A DNA stretch of 64,000 nucleotides from Bacillota bacterium (GTDB lineage: Bacteria; Bacillota; SHA-98; UBA4971): NCBI GenBank assembly GCA_014360195.1, contig JACIXY010000006.1, positions 1 through 64,000 of the forward strand, read 5' to 3'. The first letter of the stretch is position 1. Each line of letters starts with the position of its first letter. The position numbers and the translations under genes were made by a program. Below the pieces are notes generated by a model. The model was given only the letters and a program-made list of their open reading frames with translations, was not told the DNA's origin and made no database searches. Positions 8,514 through 17,059 of this stretch are shown here, piece by piece.

Positions 8514-9284
8514 CTACATGAACCGCCTCATGTGTTTCAGTGCGGCCTTCTCGAGGCGGGATACCTGGGCCTGGGAGATCCCGATCTCCTCGGCGACTTC
8601 CATCTGGGTCTTGCCCTCGAAGAACCGCAATTTCAGGATGAGCCGTTCTCGTTCGCTTAGCTTTTCCATGGCCTCCCGAATCGATATCCCCTCGAGCCAG
8701 GTTGAGTCCTGGTTCTTCTCGTCGCTCACCTGGTCCATGACGTAGATTGGGTCGCCGCCGTCGTGGTATATGGGTTCGAACAGCGACACCGGATCCTGGA
8801 TCGCGTCGAGGGCGTACACCACTTCCTCGCGAGGCAACTTTAGCTCGTCAGCGATCTCTGTGATGGACGGCTCCTTGGAATTCCTGCTGACAAGGGCATC
8901 TCTGACCTGGAGAGCCTTGTACGCGATATCTCGCAGCGAGCGGGAAACCCTGATCGGGTTGTTGTCCCTGAGATAGCGCCGGATCTCTCCGACTATCATG
9001 GGAACCGCGTAAGTCGAGAATTTGACATTCTGCGAAAGGTCGAAGTTGTCGATGGCCTTCATAAGGCCTATGCACCCGACCTGGAAGAGGTCGTCCACAT
9101 ACTCCCCTCTGTTGTTGAAGCGCTGTATCACGCTGAGCACCAGGCGGAGGTTTCCGTAGATAAGCTTGTCGCGCGCTTCCTTGTCCCCCTGTCTGACGAG
9201 ATCGAGGAGCTCACGCATCTTCTGATTGCTCAGAACGGGGAGCTTCGACGTATTGACTCCGCATATCTCGACCTTGTTCGTCAT
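8514..9284 (-). CDS. sigG: RNA polymerase sporulation sigma factor sigma-G
   Basis: Sigma-G is the late forespore sigma factor. The 256-residue protein carries the family N-terminus NKVEICGVNTSKLPVLSN, region 2 (YGNLRLVLSVIQRFNNRGE, FSTYAVPMIVGEIRRYLRD) and a region 4.2 helix-turn-helix (MEVAEEIGISQAQVSRLEK). ATG 9284 gives the normal family start; an upstream in-frame start at 9326 would add 14 atypical residues. In B. subtilis sigG directly follows sigE; here it is inverted and separated from it by the HTH and radical SAM genes. Confidence 0.96.
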   Translation of the reverse strand: MTNKVEICGVNTSKLPVLSNQKMRELLDLVRQGDKEARDKLIYGNLRLVLSVIQRFNNRGEYVDDLFQVGCIGLMKAIDNFDLSQNVKFSTYAVPMIVGEIRRYLRDNNPIRVSRSLRDIAYKALQVRDALVSRNSKEPSITEIADELKLPREEVVYALDAIQDPVSLFEPIYHDGGDPIYVMDQVSDEKNQDSTWLEGISIREAMEKLSERERLILKLRFFEGKTQMEVAEEIGISQAQVSRLEKAALKHMRRFM

Positions 9285-9634
9285 TGTGAGGGGTTCCCCC
9301 GCGTTTCCAGAATATCTCAGCTCCAATAGAAGTATTGCCTCCGGTACACGCTTTTATTCTGGGCGAGCATGGCAAAGTGCTCCGGTTCACTCGGCTTGCG
9401 GCCCGCATTCGTGCACTTGCGACCATCGGCCGAACATATGCACGATGGACATAAACAGCAATGGTGAGATAGAGGCCGTCCTGAGGAGCTGTCCCCTTGT
9501 GATCAGCATTTCCTCGCACCATGATGGCAAAACCGGGTTGGACGTACAAGATGTTGGGTAATATAATGAGAGCTGCCCACAACATATAGATAATGGCAGT
9601 CCTGCCCTACAACGTCCTGTCCAGGAGGGAAGCC
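9285..9634. other. Intergenic region between divergent sigG and nrdR
   Basis: This 350-base stretch holds the upstream regions of both divergent genes. A sigma-A-like promoter for nrdR is visible at 9538-9567. No clear sigma-F or sigma-G promoter for sigG could be picked out by eye. No convincing small gene is seen. Confidence 0.6.
9538..9567 (+). promoter_or_regulatory. Promoter of nrdR, with a weak NrdR-box-like site behind it
   Basis: TTGGAC (9538-9543), an 18-base spacer and TATAAT (9562-9567). The AT-rich ACAACATATAGATAAT at 9579-9594, over the expected transcription start, matches about 10 of 16 positions of the NrdR box consensus, which is only suggestive of autoregulation. Confidence 0.5.
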
Positions 9635-10090
9635 ATGAAGTGCCCGTACTGCGGACATCCTGACAGCAGGGTGGTCGACTCGCGTGCAACCGACGAGGGG
9701 TCGGCGATCCGGCGCAGGCGCGAATGCGTTTCGTGCGAGCGCAGGTTCACGACTTACGAGGTTGTTGACGAAGTGCCGCTCATGGTGGTGAAGAAAGACG
9801 GCAGGAGGGAACCGTTCAACCGCAGCAAGATCCTGACCGGCCTCATGAAAGCGTGCCAGAAACGTCCTGTGCCGATGAGCGTGCTGGAGGAGATAACGAG
9901 CGACGTCGAGCGGGAGCTTCGGGGCCGCCTTGAGCGCGAGGTGTCCAGCCGGGACATCGGGGAGATGGTTATCCGGAGGCTTCGTGACCTCGACAAGGTC
10001 GCGTACGTGCGCTTTGCATCGGTCTACAGGGAATTCAAGGACATCGATACGTTCATGGACGAGCTGAAGAAGCTCCTCAACGAGGAGTGA
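9635..10090 (+). CDS. nrdR: Transcriptional repressor NrdR
   Basis: NrdR senses ATP/dATP and represses ribonucleotide reductase genes. The 151-residue protein has an N-terminal zinc ribbon (CPYCG at residues 3-7 with CVSCERR near 31-37) and then an ATP-cone ([20 protein letters not shown]). ATG 9635 is preceded by AGGAGGG and gives the exact family start MKCPYCG. It sits directly upstream of its expected target genes nrdD-nrdG, which NrdR would regulate. Confidence 0.96.
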   Translation: MKCPYCGHPDSRVVDSRATDEGSAIRRRRECVSCERRFTTYEVVDEVPLMVVKKDGRREPFNRSKILTGLMKACQKRPVPMSVLEEITSDVERELRGRLEREVSSRDIGEMVIRRLRDLDKVAYVRFASVYREFKDIDTFMDELKKLLNEE

Positions 10091-10199
10091 AGCTCCCGGT
10101 GGGCCAGGGCGGGGCCCCGGAGGGCTGAAAAGGCTCGGATGCAAAGGACGGGAATCCTGGGCAGAGACGGGGAGAGGTACGGGGAGAGGTGAGGTTCGA

Positions 10200-12290
10200 G
10201 TGGCCGTGAGAGCGGGTATGACGGGTGTAGGTATCGAAAAGGGCGAGAAAGCGAGCCTCGCGAGGCCGGTCAGGGTGTTTTCGAGCATTCAGAAACGCGA
10301 CGGGAGGATAGTGCCGTTCGACAGGACGAAGATAGTGAACGCGATTTACAAGGCCATGCGAGCCGTTGACGAGGAGAACCTAAGGCTTGCGGAGGAGCTT
10401 ACGGAGAAGGTGCTCAAGCACATCGCAAACGAGTGTGTAGGCGCCATTCCCACCGTCGAGGGCGTTCAGGACATCGTGGAGCGGGTGCTCATCGAGGCCG
10501 GCCACGCGAAAGTGGCCAAGGCGTACATCCTGTACCGCGACAAGCGCACGAGGATCCGCGAGGCAAAAGCCGAGCTCATGGACGTGGTGGCCGACATCCT
10601 GGTCGAGACGAACCGCGAGAACGCCAACGTGGGCAATTCGCCCTCCGCGAAGATGCTGCAGATCGCGTCCGCGGCGAGCCGGCATTACTATCTCCACAGG
10701 CTCATCCCCGAGGACATCGCCCGCGCGCACATCGAAGGAGATATTCACATTCACGATCTCGACTGGTATGGCAAGACGTTGACGTGCATTCAGATACCCC
10801 TGTACGACCTCCTGTCGAGAGGTTTCAGCACGGGCCACGGGTACATACGGCCGCCGAGGCGTCCGACGTCCGCCACGGCCCTTGCGGCGATAATCCTGCA
10901 GAGCTCCCAGAACGACATGCACGGCGGCCAGTCCTTCGGGTTCTTCGACCGCGATCTTGCGCCTTTCATGGAGGGCCACTCCGAGGACGAGGTCTTCCAG
11001 GCTATGGAGGCTCTGGTGTACAACCTCAACTCCATGCATAGCCGGGCGGGGTCGCAGGTGCCGTTCTCCTCGATCAATGTCGGGTGCGACGAGAGCGAGG
11101 CGGGGAGGATGGTCACGCGCTGCCTCTTGCTGGCTTTCGAAAGGGGCCTTGGGCGCGGGGAGAATCCGATATTCCCGAACATCATCTTCAGGGTGAAGGA
11201 CGGCGTCAACATGAAGCCCGGCGATCCGAACTACGACCTCTTCAGGCTGGCTGTGCGGGTTGCGAGCCGCCGGATGAACCCGACGTTCTCGTTCATGGAT
11301 TCGTCGTTCAACCGAAAGTACGGCTCTGAGGTGGCCTACATGGGATGCCGTACCAGGGTCATAGGCAACCGGCACGGCCCCGAGGTGACCACGGGGCGGG
11401 GGAACCTCTCATTCACGTCGATCAACCTGCCCCGGGTGGCGCTCCTGGCGAGGGGCGACATCGAGAGATTCTTCGGCGGGCTTTCGGAGGTCATGCGCCT
11501 TGCCGCGAGGCAGCTTTATCATCGCTACAACGTGCAGCGCAAGCTGAAGGTCAAGGACATGCCCTTCCTGATGGGCCAACACCTCTACCTGGGATCCGAG
11601 GACCTTGGTCCGGACGATTGCATTGAGCCTGCTATCCGCCACGGCACGCTATCGATAGGGTTCATCGGGCTTGCCGAGACTCTCAAGGTCCTGGTGGGGG
11701 CCCACCACGGCGAGAGCGATGACGCTCAGAAGCTGGGCCTCGAGATCGTGGCGTTCATGAGGGAGCGCGTCGATGAAGCGGCGGAGATCCATGACCTCAA
11801 CTATACGCTCCTTGCGACCCCTGCCGAAGGTCTTTCGGGGAGATTCGTGGCCCTCGACCGCAAGAGGTTCGGGGTCATACCGGGCGTGACCGACAAGGAG
11901 TTCTATACGAACAGCTTCCATGTGCCTGTGGACTTCGAGATAAGCATGTACGACAAAATAGCCATCGAGGGGCCGTACCACAAGTATACCAACGCCGGAC
12001 ACATCTCCTACGTGGAGCTTTCATCGCCGCCCGTTCACAATCCCGAGGCGGTTGAGGCCATAGTGCAGCACATGGCATGTTGCGACGTCGGCTACGGCGG
12101 GATAAACTTCCCGATAGACGAGTGCAGGTCGTGCTCCTACTCAGGGGTCATCGAGGGCGGCTGCCCGAGGTGTGGGTCATCCGACATAAGAAGGGTCAGG
12201 CGGATAACCGGGTACCTTTCAACCATCGACAGGTTCAACGATGCCAAGCGTGCCGAGCTTGCGGCGCGAAAGCCCCATCTCACGTTCTGA
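10200..12290 (+). CDS. nrdD: Anaerobic (class III) ribonucleoside-triphosphate reductase NrdD
   Basis: NrdD reduces ribonucleoside triphosphates to deoxy forms with an oxygen-sensitive glycyl radical. The 696-residue protein begins with an ATP-cone (VFSSIQKRDGRIVPFDRTKI) that senses dATP/ATP. The catalytic barrel follows, then a C-terminal zinc site (CRSCSYSG with CPRC) and the glycyl radical loop (RRITGYLSTIDRF, glycine near residue 673). GTG 10200 was chosen, with an AG-rich stretch just upstream. The activating enzyme NrdG is encoded 32 bases downstream. This implies growth without oxygen. Confidence 0.96.
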   Translation: MAVRAGMTGVGIEKGEKASLARPVRVFSSIQKRDGRIVPFDRTKIVNAIYKAMRAVDEENLRLAEELTEKVLKHIANECVGAIPTVEGVQDIVERVLIEAGHAKVAKAYILYRDKRTRIREAKAELMDVVADILVETNRENANVGNSPSAKMLQIASAASRHYYLHRLIPEDIARAHIEGDIHIHDLDWYGKTLTCIQIPLYDLLSRGFSTGHGYIRPPRRPTSATALAAIILQSSQNDMHGGQSFGFFDRDLAPFMEGHSEDEVFQAMEALVYNLNSMHSRAGSQVPFSSINVGCDESEAGRMVTRCLLLAFERGLGRGENPIFPNIIFRVKDGVNMKPGDPNYDLFRLAVRVASRRMNPTFSFMDSSFNRKYGSEVAYMGCRTRVIGNRHGPEVTTGRGNLSFTSINLPRVALLARGDIERFFGGLSEVMRLAARQLYHRYNVQRKLKVKDMPFLMGQHLYLGSEDLGPDDCIEPAIRHGTLSIGFIGLAETLKVLVGAHHGESDDAQKLGLEIVAFMRERVDEAAEIHDLNYTLLATPAEGLSGRFVALDRKRFGVIPGVTDKEFYTNSFHVPVDFEISMYDKIAIEGPYHKYTNAGHISYVELSSPPVHNPEAVEAIVQHMACCDVGYGGINFPIDECRSCSYSGVIEGGCPRCGSSDIRRVRRITGYLSTIDRFNDAKRAELAARKPHLTF

Positions 12291-12322
12291 GGGCGGGAGG
12301 TTGCGCTAGGCGGGGGACGGAA

Positions 12323-12868
12323 ATGACGGACTTGAGGCTCAGGCTTGCTGGGATTACGAGGGAAAGCGTTGTCGACGGGCCGGGGATAAGGGCGGTCGTT
12401 TTCGCCCAGGGCTGCCCGCATCGATGCAAGGGGTGCCACAACCCTGAGACCCACGACCCGAGGGGCGGGAGGGTGCTCGCCCTGGATGAGGTCCTGGACC
12501 AAATGAGGCTGACCCCTATCGTGCGCGGGGTCACGTTCAGCGGGGGAGAGCCGTTCATGCAGGCGGAGGGCTTCGCGCTTCTGGGTCGGCGCTTGAAGCT
12601 CGTGGGCCTCGACATCGTCACATACACAGGGTACACGTGGGAAGCGCTCACAAGCCCCGCAGCGCCGGCTGCCTGGCGCGAGCTTCTGGACGTTACGGAC
12701 ATCCTTGTGGACGGCCCGTTTGTAGAGAGCGAGAGGGACACGGCGATAGCCTTCCGGGGGTCGCGCAACCAGCGTATCATAGATGTGAGGGGATCGCTCA
12801 GGCTCGGCACCGTCGTTGACCTGAGCTGGAAGTATGATCAGATCGGGTTCGCCGGCGCCTCTAAGTGA
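12323..12868 (+). CDS. nrdG: Anaerobic ribonucleotide reductase activating protein NrdG
   Basis: NrdG is the radical SAM enzyme that installs the glycyl radical on NrdD. The 181-residue protein binds [4Fe-4S] through C31-x3-C35-x2-C38 (CPHRCKGC) and has the FSGGEPF motif. ATG 12323 gives the normal family length; upstream in-frame starts would overlap nrdD. Its final codons (AAG TGA) lie inside the left end of an interspersed repeat, so the repeat supplies the stop codon. Confidence 0.95.
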   Translation: MTDLRLRLAGITRESVVDGPGIRAVVFAQGCPHRCKGCHNPETHDPRGGRVLALDEVLDQMRLTPIVRGVTFSGGEPFMQAEGFALLGRRLKLVGLDIVTYTGYTWEALTSPAAPAAWRELLDVTDILVDGPFVESERDTAIAFRGSRNQRIIDVRGSLRLGTVVDLSWKYDQIGFAGASK

Positions 12869-12941
12869 GGGCGCAGAAATGCTCCTAACTTTCGGGAGGG
12901 GTTGCCGGCGAACTGGGAGGGATTAACGAACCCTCACTTAG
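12861..12941. repeat. Complete 81-bp interspersed element with 11-bp terminal inverted repeats
   Basis: The element runs from CTAAGTGAGGG (12861-12871) to CCCTCACTTAG (12931-12941), a perfect 11-bp inverted pair. Its first ~48 bases, including GGGAGGGGTTGCCGG, are nearly identical to the left half of the element at 45921-46063 read on the minus strand. It spans the end of nrdG and the space before pgeF. It has no coding capacity. Confidence 0.85.
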
Positions 12942-13008
12942 CGGCGGGCGGCCGTGATTCCGGGCAGCGAGGCGGGCTGATGTTTTCACGTGCCGCACGG
13001 GAGGGCTA

Positions 13009-13827
13009 ATGCAGGAGTTGGAGACGCGTTTTGCAAGCGGTTTTGAATACTTGGTGTTTCCGGAGATCGAGGCCCTGGGAATCGTGTCACATGCGTTCAC
13101 CACAAGGCTGGGCGGGGTCAGCGAGGGGCCGTTCTCCACGCTCAACATGGGATTTCATGTGGGTGACGATCCATACCGGGTACGTGAAAACCGCAGGCTG
13201 GCGCTTTCAGCGGTCGAGGCGCCCAGGGATGCGCTCGTCGCCGGCGAGCAGGTTCACGGCGACGCCGTCGCGGTGGTAGGTCCTGAGGACCGCGGGCGGG
13301 AGTGGTCGCCGTGGTCGCCGGGCATACCATCGACCGACTGCCTTGTGACCGCCTCGCCAGGGGTGGTGCTCTCGTGTTACGTGGCCGACTGTGTCCCCGT
13401 GTTTCTTGTGCATCGGCTCGGTTGCGCAGTGGGGCTCGTACACGCCGGGTGGCGCGGGGTTGCGCGGCGAGCCCCGGTGAGGGCTGTCGAGACGCTCTGT
13501 GGGGCATTCAGCCTCAACCCTCGTGACCTGCTCGCGGGGATCGGCCCGTCTATAGGAGCCTGCTGCTACGAGGTTGGCCGCGAGGTTGCCGAGGCATGTC
13601 AGGCCGCAACGAAGAGCGCCGACGTGGTTCGCCCTGTGACGCGCGACCGATTTCGACTGGACCTCAAGGAGGCCTGCCGAAAGGAGCTTGAAATGGCCGG
13701 GCTTGCGCCTGGCAGCATCTTCGTTTCGACCCTCTGTACATCCTGCAGATTCGACCTTTTCTTCTCCTACAGGGCTGCGCGGGGCGCAACCGGGCGCATG
13801 GCCGCGCTCATGTTCATCCCTGAGTAG
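13009..13827 (+). CDS. pgeF: Peptidoglycan editing factor PgeF (YlmD, laccase-like fold)
   Basis: PgeF-family proteins (formerly 'multicopper polyphenol oxidase') act on peptidoglycan precursors that carry the wrong amino acid. The 272-residue protein shows the family's metal-site signatures: EQVHGDAV, LSCYVADCVPVF and VHAGWRGVA, then GPSIGACCYEV. In B. subtilis ylmD and ylmE lie next to sepF; here an HlyD-like gene is interposed. ATG 13009 follows GGGAGGG. Confidence 0.93.
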   Translation: MQELETRFASGFEYLVFPEIEALGIVSHAFTTRLGGVSEGPFSTLNMGFHVGDDPYRVRENRRLALSAVEAPRDALVAGEQVHGDAVAVVGPEDRGREWSPWSPGIPSTDCLVTASPGVVLSCYVADCVPVFLVHRLGCAVGLVHAGWRGVARRAPVRAVETLCGAFSLNPRDLLAGIGPSIGACCYEVGREVAEACQAATKSADVVRPVTRDRFRLDLKEACRKELEMAGLAPGSIFVSTLCTSCRFDLFFSYRAARGATGRMAALMFIPE

Positions 13828-14027
13828 CTGCCCCAGTCTGCGTCCAGCCTGTCGAACCCTTGAGCGTGCGGCAGGACCGTGTCGTATGGTTTCGAATTGC
13901 GGCGAACACAAGTTGGCCGATGCTATCCCCGTCGAGGCAGGACTTGGGCGCAGCCTGTAGAAACACTATCGCTGTACAGGGGGTATCGTGTGTGCGCGGT
14001 GCCGGGACCAACGACGGAAAGCACGGC

Positions 14028-15419
14028 ATGACGACCAGGCGAGGGCGGCGGAAGTCCGGTAAGTCAGGCCTGCGCCGCTCACACCTCAGGGTTGTAAGTG
14101 GTGCCGTCCGGGAGGCGGAGACCAGGCCCTCCGCGCTGTCCGCCAGGGAAGACCCTGGCAGGCGGCGCCGTGTGCGGTCGCTCATGCTCGGTGGTGTGGT
14201 CTTCACGCTTGCCGTCATCAGCCTTGCCGTGTGGTCTCTTCACAGGGCCACCACCATCTCCGCGTTTGAGAGGCGATTCGAGTGCGCCCAGGCTGTGTGG
14301 GGGTCTGTCGAGGAAGGCCTTGAGGTTGACGGGATAGTCGTAAGGGACGAGAGGGTGTTCGTGTCCCCCATTGCCGGCAAGGTCAGGCTGGTGGTTGGCG
14401 AGGGCGAGCGGGTCAGGGCGGGGGCTGTGGTTGCCGAGGTCGCCAGGGACGAGGCGAGGCAGCGACTGGAGCCGCCGCTTGTGAGCGCAAGAGAAGAGCT
14501 TGCGAAGTTCGACGCATACGCCCGCACGAGGCTCGACGAGCTAAAGAGGCAGGTAGCATCGTGCAAACTGGAAGTCGAGAACGAGAAACAGGCGCTCGAC
14601 CGGGCAAGGGCGTCCCGGAATGCGTCGGCCGAGGAAAAGCACAAGGCGGGGCTCGCCCGTGCAAAAGCCGGGCTCGCCGCGGCCACTCGGCGTCTGGACG
14701 AGGAGGAGAAAGCACTTGAGGCGCGGGGGCGGGCGCTTGCTGCGAAGGTTCAGGACTGCGAGACTGCATACAGGCAAGCGGTGTATGAACTGCGTGCCGA
14801 GATACCGGGCGTGGTGAGCTTCGAGCTGGACGGCCTGGAGCATGCCCTCACACCCGTTTCTGCGCAGGATGTTGGGCCCGACCAGGTTCGGTCGCTGGTA
14901 GCTTCGCCCGTACGTGTGCGCGACGGGGTTGAGGTCGCCGAGGGTGAGCCGGTTTTCCGGCTCATCGACAACTACCGCCTGCTGGTGCTGGTGGTCCTTT
15001 CGGGTGAGGATGCAGCCGCGCTCGCATCATCGCGTGCCCTTGTGAAGTTCGCTTCTGTGGCGGGCGGCGGCCCGTTCCCGGCCCGGGTGGTGTCCCAGGG
15101 CAATCCTGCACCATCAGGAGAGCGGGCGGTGCTATTGGAGGTGTCCGGGTTTCCTCAGGAACTATGCAATGTGCGCCGGGCACGTGTGAAGCTTGTCACG
15201 AGGACTGCTTCCGGCCTTACGATCCCGCGGCGGGCGGTCGTGCAAAGCGGCGGAGGCCATATCGTTTATGTCCCCGTGAACCTTGGAGTCGTGAGAAAGC
15301 CGGTGGAAATTGTGGCCGGCGACGAGGACACCGTCATCGTCCGCGGCCTGAAGGAAGGGCAGCGTGTCCTCACGAACCCGTCGATAGTGTACGAGGCGCG
15401 CATCACCGTCTGGCGCTGA
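14028..15419 (+). CDS. HlyD-like membrane fusion/efflux adaptor protein
   Basis: The 463-residue protein has a basic N-terminus, one transmembrane segment near residues 52-73 (MLGGVVFTLAVISLAVW), a biotinyl-lipoyl-like half (VSPIAGKVRLVVGEGERVRAGAVVAEV), a long coiled coil (about residues 140-250) and a C-terminal beta-barrel ending in GLKEGQRVLTNPSI. This is the architecture of HlyD/RND-type adaptors, but no transporter gene is adjacent. ATG 14028 was chosen; an upstream start at 13860 would add a region with no family character. Lying between pgeF and ylmE, it may act in envelope or septum biology; that is inference. Confidence 0.75.
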   Translation: MTTRRGRRKSGKSGLRRSHLRVVSGAVREAETRPSALSAREDPGRRRRVRSLMLGGVVFTLAVISLAVWSLHRATTISAFERRFECAQAVWGSVEEGLEVDGIVVRDERVFVSPIAGKVRLVVGEGERVRAGAVVAEVARDEARQRLEPPLVSAREELAKFDAYARTRLDELKRQVASCKLEVENEKQALDRARASRNASAEEKHKAGLARAKAGLAAATRRLDEEEKALEARGRALAAKVQDCETAYRQAVYELRAEIPGVVSFELDGLEHALTPVSAQDVGPDQVRSLVASPVRVRDGVEVAEGEPVFRLIDNYRLLVLVVLSGEDAAALASSRALVKFASVAGGGPFPARVVSQGNPAPSGERAVLLEVSGFPQELCNVRRARVKLVTRTASGLTIPRRAVVQSGGGHIVYVPVNLGVVRKPVEIVAGDEDTVIVRGLKEGQRVLTNPSIVYEARITVWR

Positions 15420-15468
15420 GGTTGCGCCAAGACGCTCGAGGTCATACCTATATGGAGGCGTAAAGCGA

Positions 15469-16188
15469 TTGACCGACGTCGCTCTGAGGCTCGAATCCAT
15501 CCGGCGAAGGATAAGCGAGGCGGCCGCGAGGGCTGGTCGAGACCCTCGCGAGGTCGAAATCGTGGCGGTTACGAAGAACGTCGAGGTTGAGGCGATACGC
15601 GAGGCGGTCCTTGCCGGGATATCCATTATCGGCGAGAACCGCGTGCAGGAAGCGAGGCGCAAGTTTCCGGTCCTCGGGCCTTACGTCGAGGGAAGGCCTA
15701 TTGCCTGGCACTTCGTCGGCCATCTTCAGACCAACAAGGTCAAGCGCGCACTCGAGATCTTCAGCCTCATCCACTCGCTGGACTCGTGGAAGCTGGCGTG
15801 CGAGATCCAGCGGATTGCGGAGAGGATGGACAGGGTCGTGGAGTGCCTTCTCGAGATCAACGTGTCTGGCAAGCCGTCCAGGTTCGGTGTGGATCCCGGC
15901 GACGCCCTGGCGCTGGCGAGGCAGGTCGTCGCTCTTGACAGAGTGCGGCTTGCCGGGGTCATGGCCATCGCCCCTGTGGTTGATGTAGAAGAGGATGCGC
16001 GGCCTTACTTTCGCATGGCGAGGGAGATCTGCGGCAGAATAAGCGACGAGGGCCTCTTTCGGGTGGGCAGGGTGCACCTGTCCATGGGGATGACGCAGGA
16101 TTTCGAGGTTGCGGTGGAGGAAGGCGCCACCATGGTGCGGATCGGCACAGGCATCTTCGGGCCCCGGCAGAGGGAGGCGGTGCTGTGA
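15469..16188 (+). CDS. ylmE: YggS/YlmE family pyridoxal-phosphate homeostasis protein
   Basis: YggS-family proteins bind PLP and help balance vitamin B6 and amino acid pools, without a known catalytic reaction. The 239-residue single-domain barrel has the PLP-lysine motif VAVTKNV (residues 27-33), IGENRVQEA, WHFVGHLQTNKV and the C-terminal LSMGMTQDFEVAVEEGATMV. TTG 15469 lies 11 bases after GGAGG. Its stop overlaps the GTG of sepF by four bases. Confidence 0.95.
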   Translation: MTDVALRLESIRRRISEAAARAGRDPREVEIVAVTKNVEVEAIREAVLAGISIIGENRVQEARRKFPVLGPYVEGRPIAWHFVGHLQTNKVKRALEIFSLIHSLDSWKLACEIQRIAERMDRVVECLLEINVSGKPSRFGVDPGDALALARQVVALDRVRLAGVMAIAPVVDVEEDARPYFRMAREICGRISDEGLFRVGRVHLSMGMTQDFEVAVEEGATMVRIGTGIFGPRQREAVL

Positions 16189-16652
16189 GAAAGGGCTTTA
16201 TCGACAGGATTCTCGACTTCATGGGGTTTGGGGAGGTCCCGGAGGAAGAGGACGAGGAAGAAGATGGAGGCCTGTACGACCAGCGCTTTCTCGAAAGGGA
16301 GCCCGCAGCGCAACCCAGGTACGGCCGTGGCCGCGGGGTTTTTCCGTTGCCGCAGCCGCCCAAGGCGAAGCTGGTGGTGACGGAGCCTCGCACGTTCGAT
16401 GACATCCCTGGGATCCTCGACCACCTCAAGAAACGACGCCCCGTCATCATAAGCGTCTCGGAACTGGACCGCGACCTCGCACGGCGAGTGCTGGACTTTG
16501 CGGGCGGGGCTGCGTACGCCCTCGATGGCAGCATGCAGAAGGTGGGCGACGGGATCTTCCTTTTCACGCCAAGCAACTTCGAGATAGGCCTCGACCTGCC
16601 CGCAAAAGGGGAGGTGGCTGCAACCTCGTCCACCATCTTCGAGCGGCGATGA
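16185..16652 (+). CDS. sepF: Cell division protein SepF
   Basis: SepF polymerises into rings that bundle FtsZ and attach it to the membrane. The 155-residue protein has an N-terminal amphipathic membrane helix (RKGFIDRILDFMGFG), an acidic linker (PEEEDEEED) and the SepF core (VVTEPRTFDDIPGILDHLKKRRPVI; VLDFAGGAAYALDGSMQKVG). It overlaps ylmE upstream and the S4 gene downstream by four bases each, so it is translationally coupled in the ylm operon. Confidence 0.96.
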   Translation: MRKGFIDRILDFMGFGEVPEEEDEEEDGGLYDQRFLEREPAAQPRYGRGRGVFPLPQPPKAKLVVTEPRTFDDIPGILDHLKKRRPVIISVSELDRDLARRVLDFAGGAAYALDGSMQKVGDGIFLFTPSNFEIGLDLPAKGEVAATSSTIFERR

Positions 16653-17059
16653 CGGGTCGGGAGAGCGGTGGGTGGGGGCTTCGCGGATCGCGGGGCCAGG
16701 CTTCGGGAAGGGGAGATGTCCTGTTGACCGATGGGGACATTGAACGGAAGGACACAGGCGCCGAGGCGCACCCGGGGCGCCGCGTGAAGATCGTGAAAGG
16801 CACGGTTGCCAGGTTGCGGCTGGATGCCGTGGCGAGCCTGGGGTTTGGGATGTCTCGCACAGCGATGGCCGAGGAGATCCGGCGAGGGCGCGTGAAGGTA
16901 AACGGCGTCCAGAGGCTCGATCCGTCGTTTGCGGTGAAGCCTTCCGACGTGATGACGCTCGAGGGCAGAGGATGCGTGACGCTTACCGGAGTGGCGGGCG
17001 AGACCCGCAAGGGGCGCACGCTTGTCAACCTCGAGCGGGAGGTGGGCGATGGTCTGTGA
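16649..17059 (+). CDS. S4-domain protein: C-terminal part of YlmH only
   Basis: The 136-residue protein matches the RNA-binding S4 half of YlmH: GTVARLRLDAVASLGFGMSRT, then EEIRRGRVKVNG and GETRKGRTLVNLEREVGDGL. The usual N-terminal domain of about 150 residues is missing; instead there are about 45 low-complexity residues. It keeps the ylmH position after sepF, with a four-base overlap (ATGA). ylmG and divIVA, usually nearby, are absent. A TTG near 16724 is an alternative start that would leave almost the bare S4 domain. Confidence 0.75.
   Translation: MTGRESGGWGLRGSRGQASGRGDVLLTDGDIERKDTGAEAHPGRRVKIVKGTVARLRLDAVASLGFGMSRTAMAEEIRRGRVKVNGVQRLDPSFAVKPSDVMTLEGRGCVTLTGVAGETRKGRTLVNLEREVGDGL

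Noticed and set aside
7258-8745. A plus-strand open frame of about 495 codons across ylmC, spoIIR and part of sigG.
   Set aside because: Opposite three recognised genes and crossing the short repeat; the translation is low-complexity.
13860-14027. An N-terminal extension of the HlyD-like protein back to 13860.
   Set aside because: The added residues have no family character, and ATG 14028 gives a normal short cytoplasmic tail before the membrane segment.
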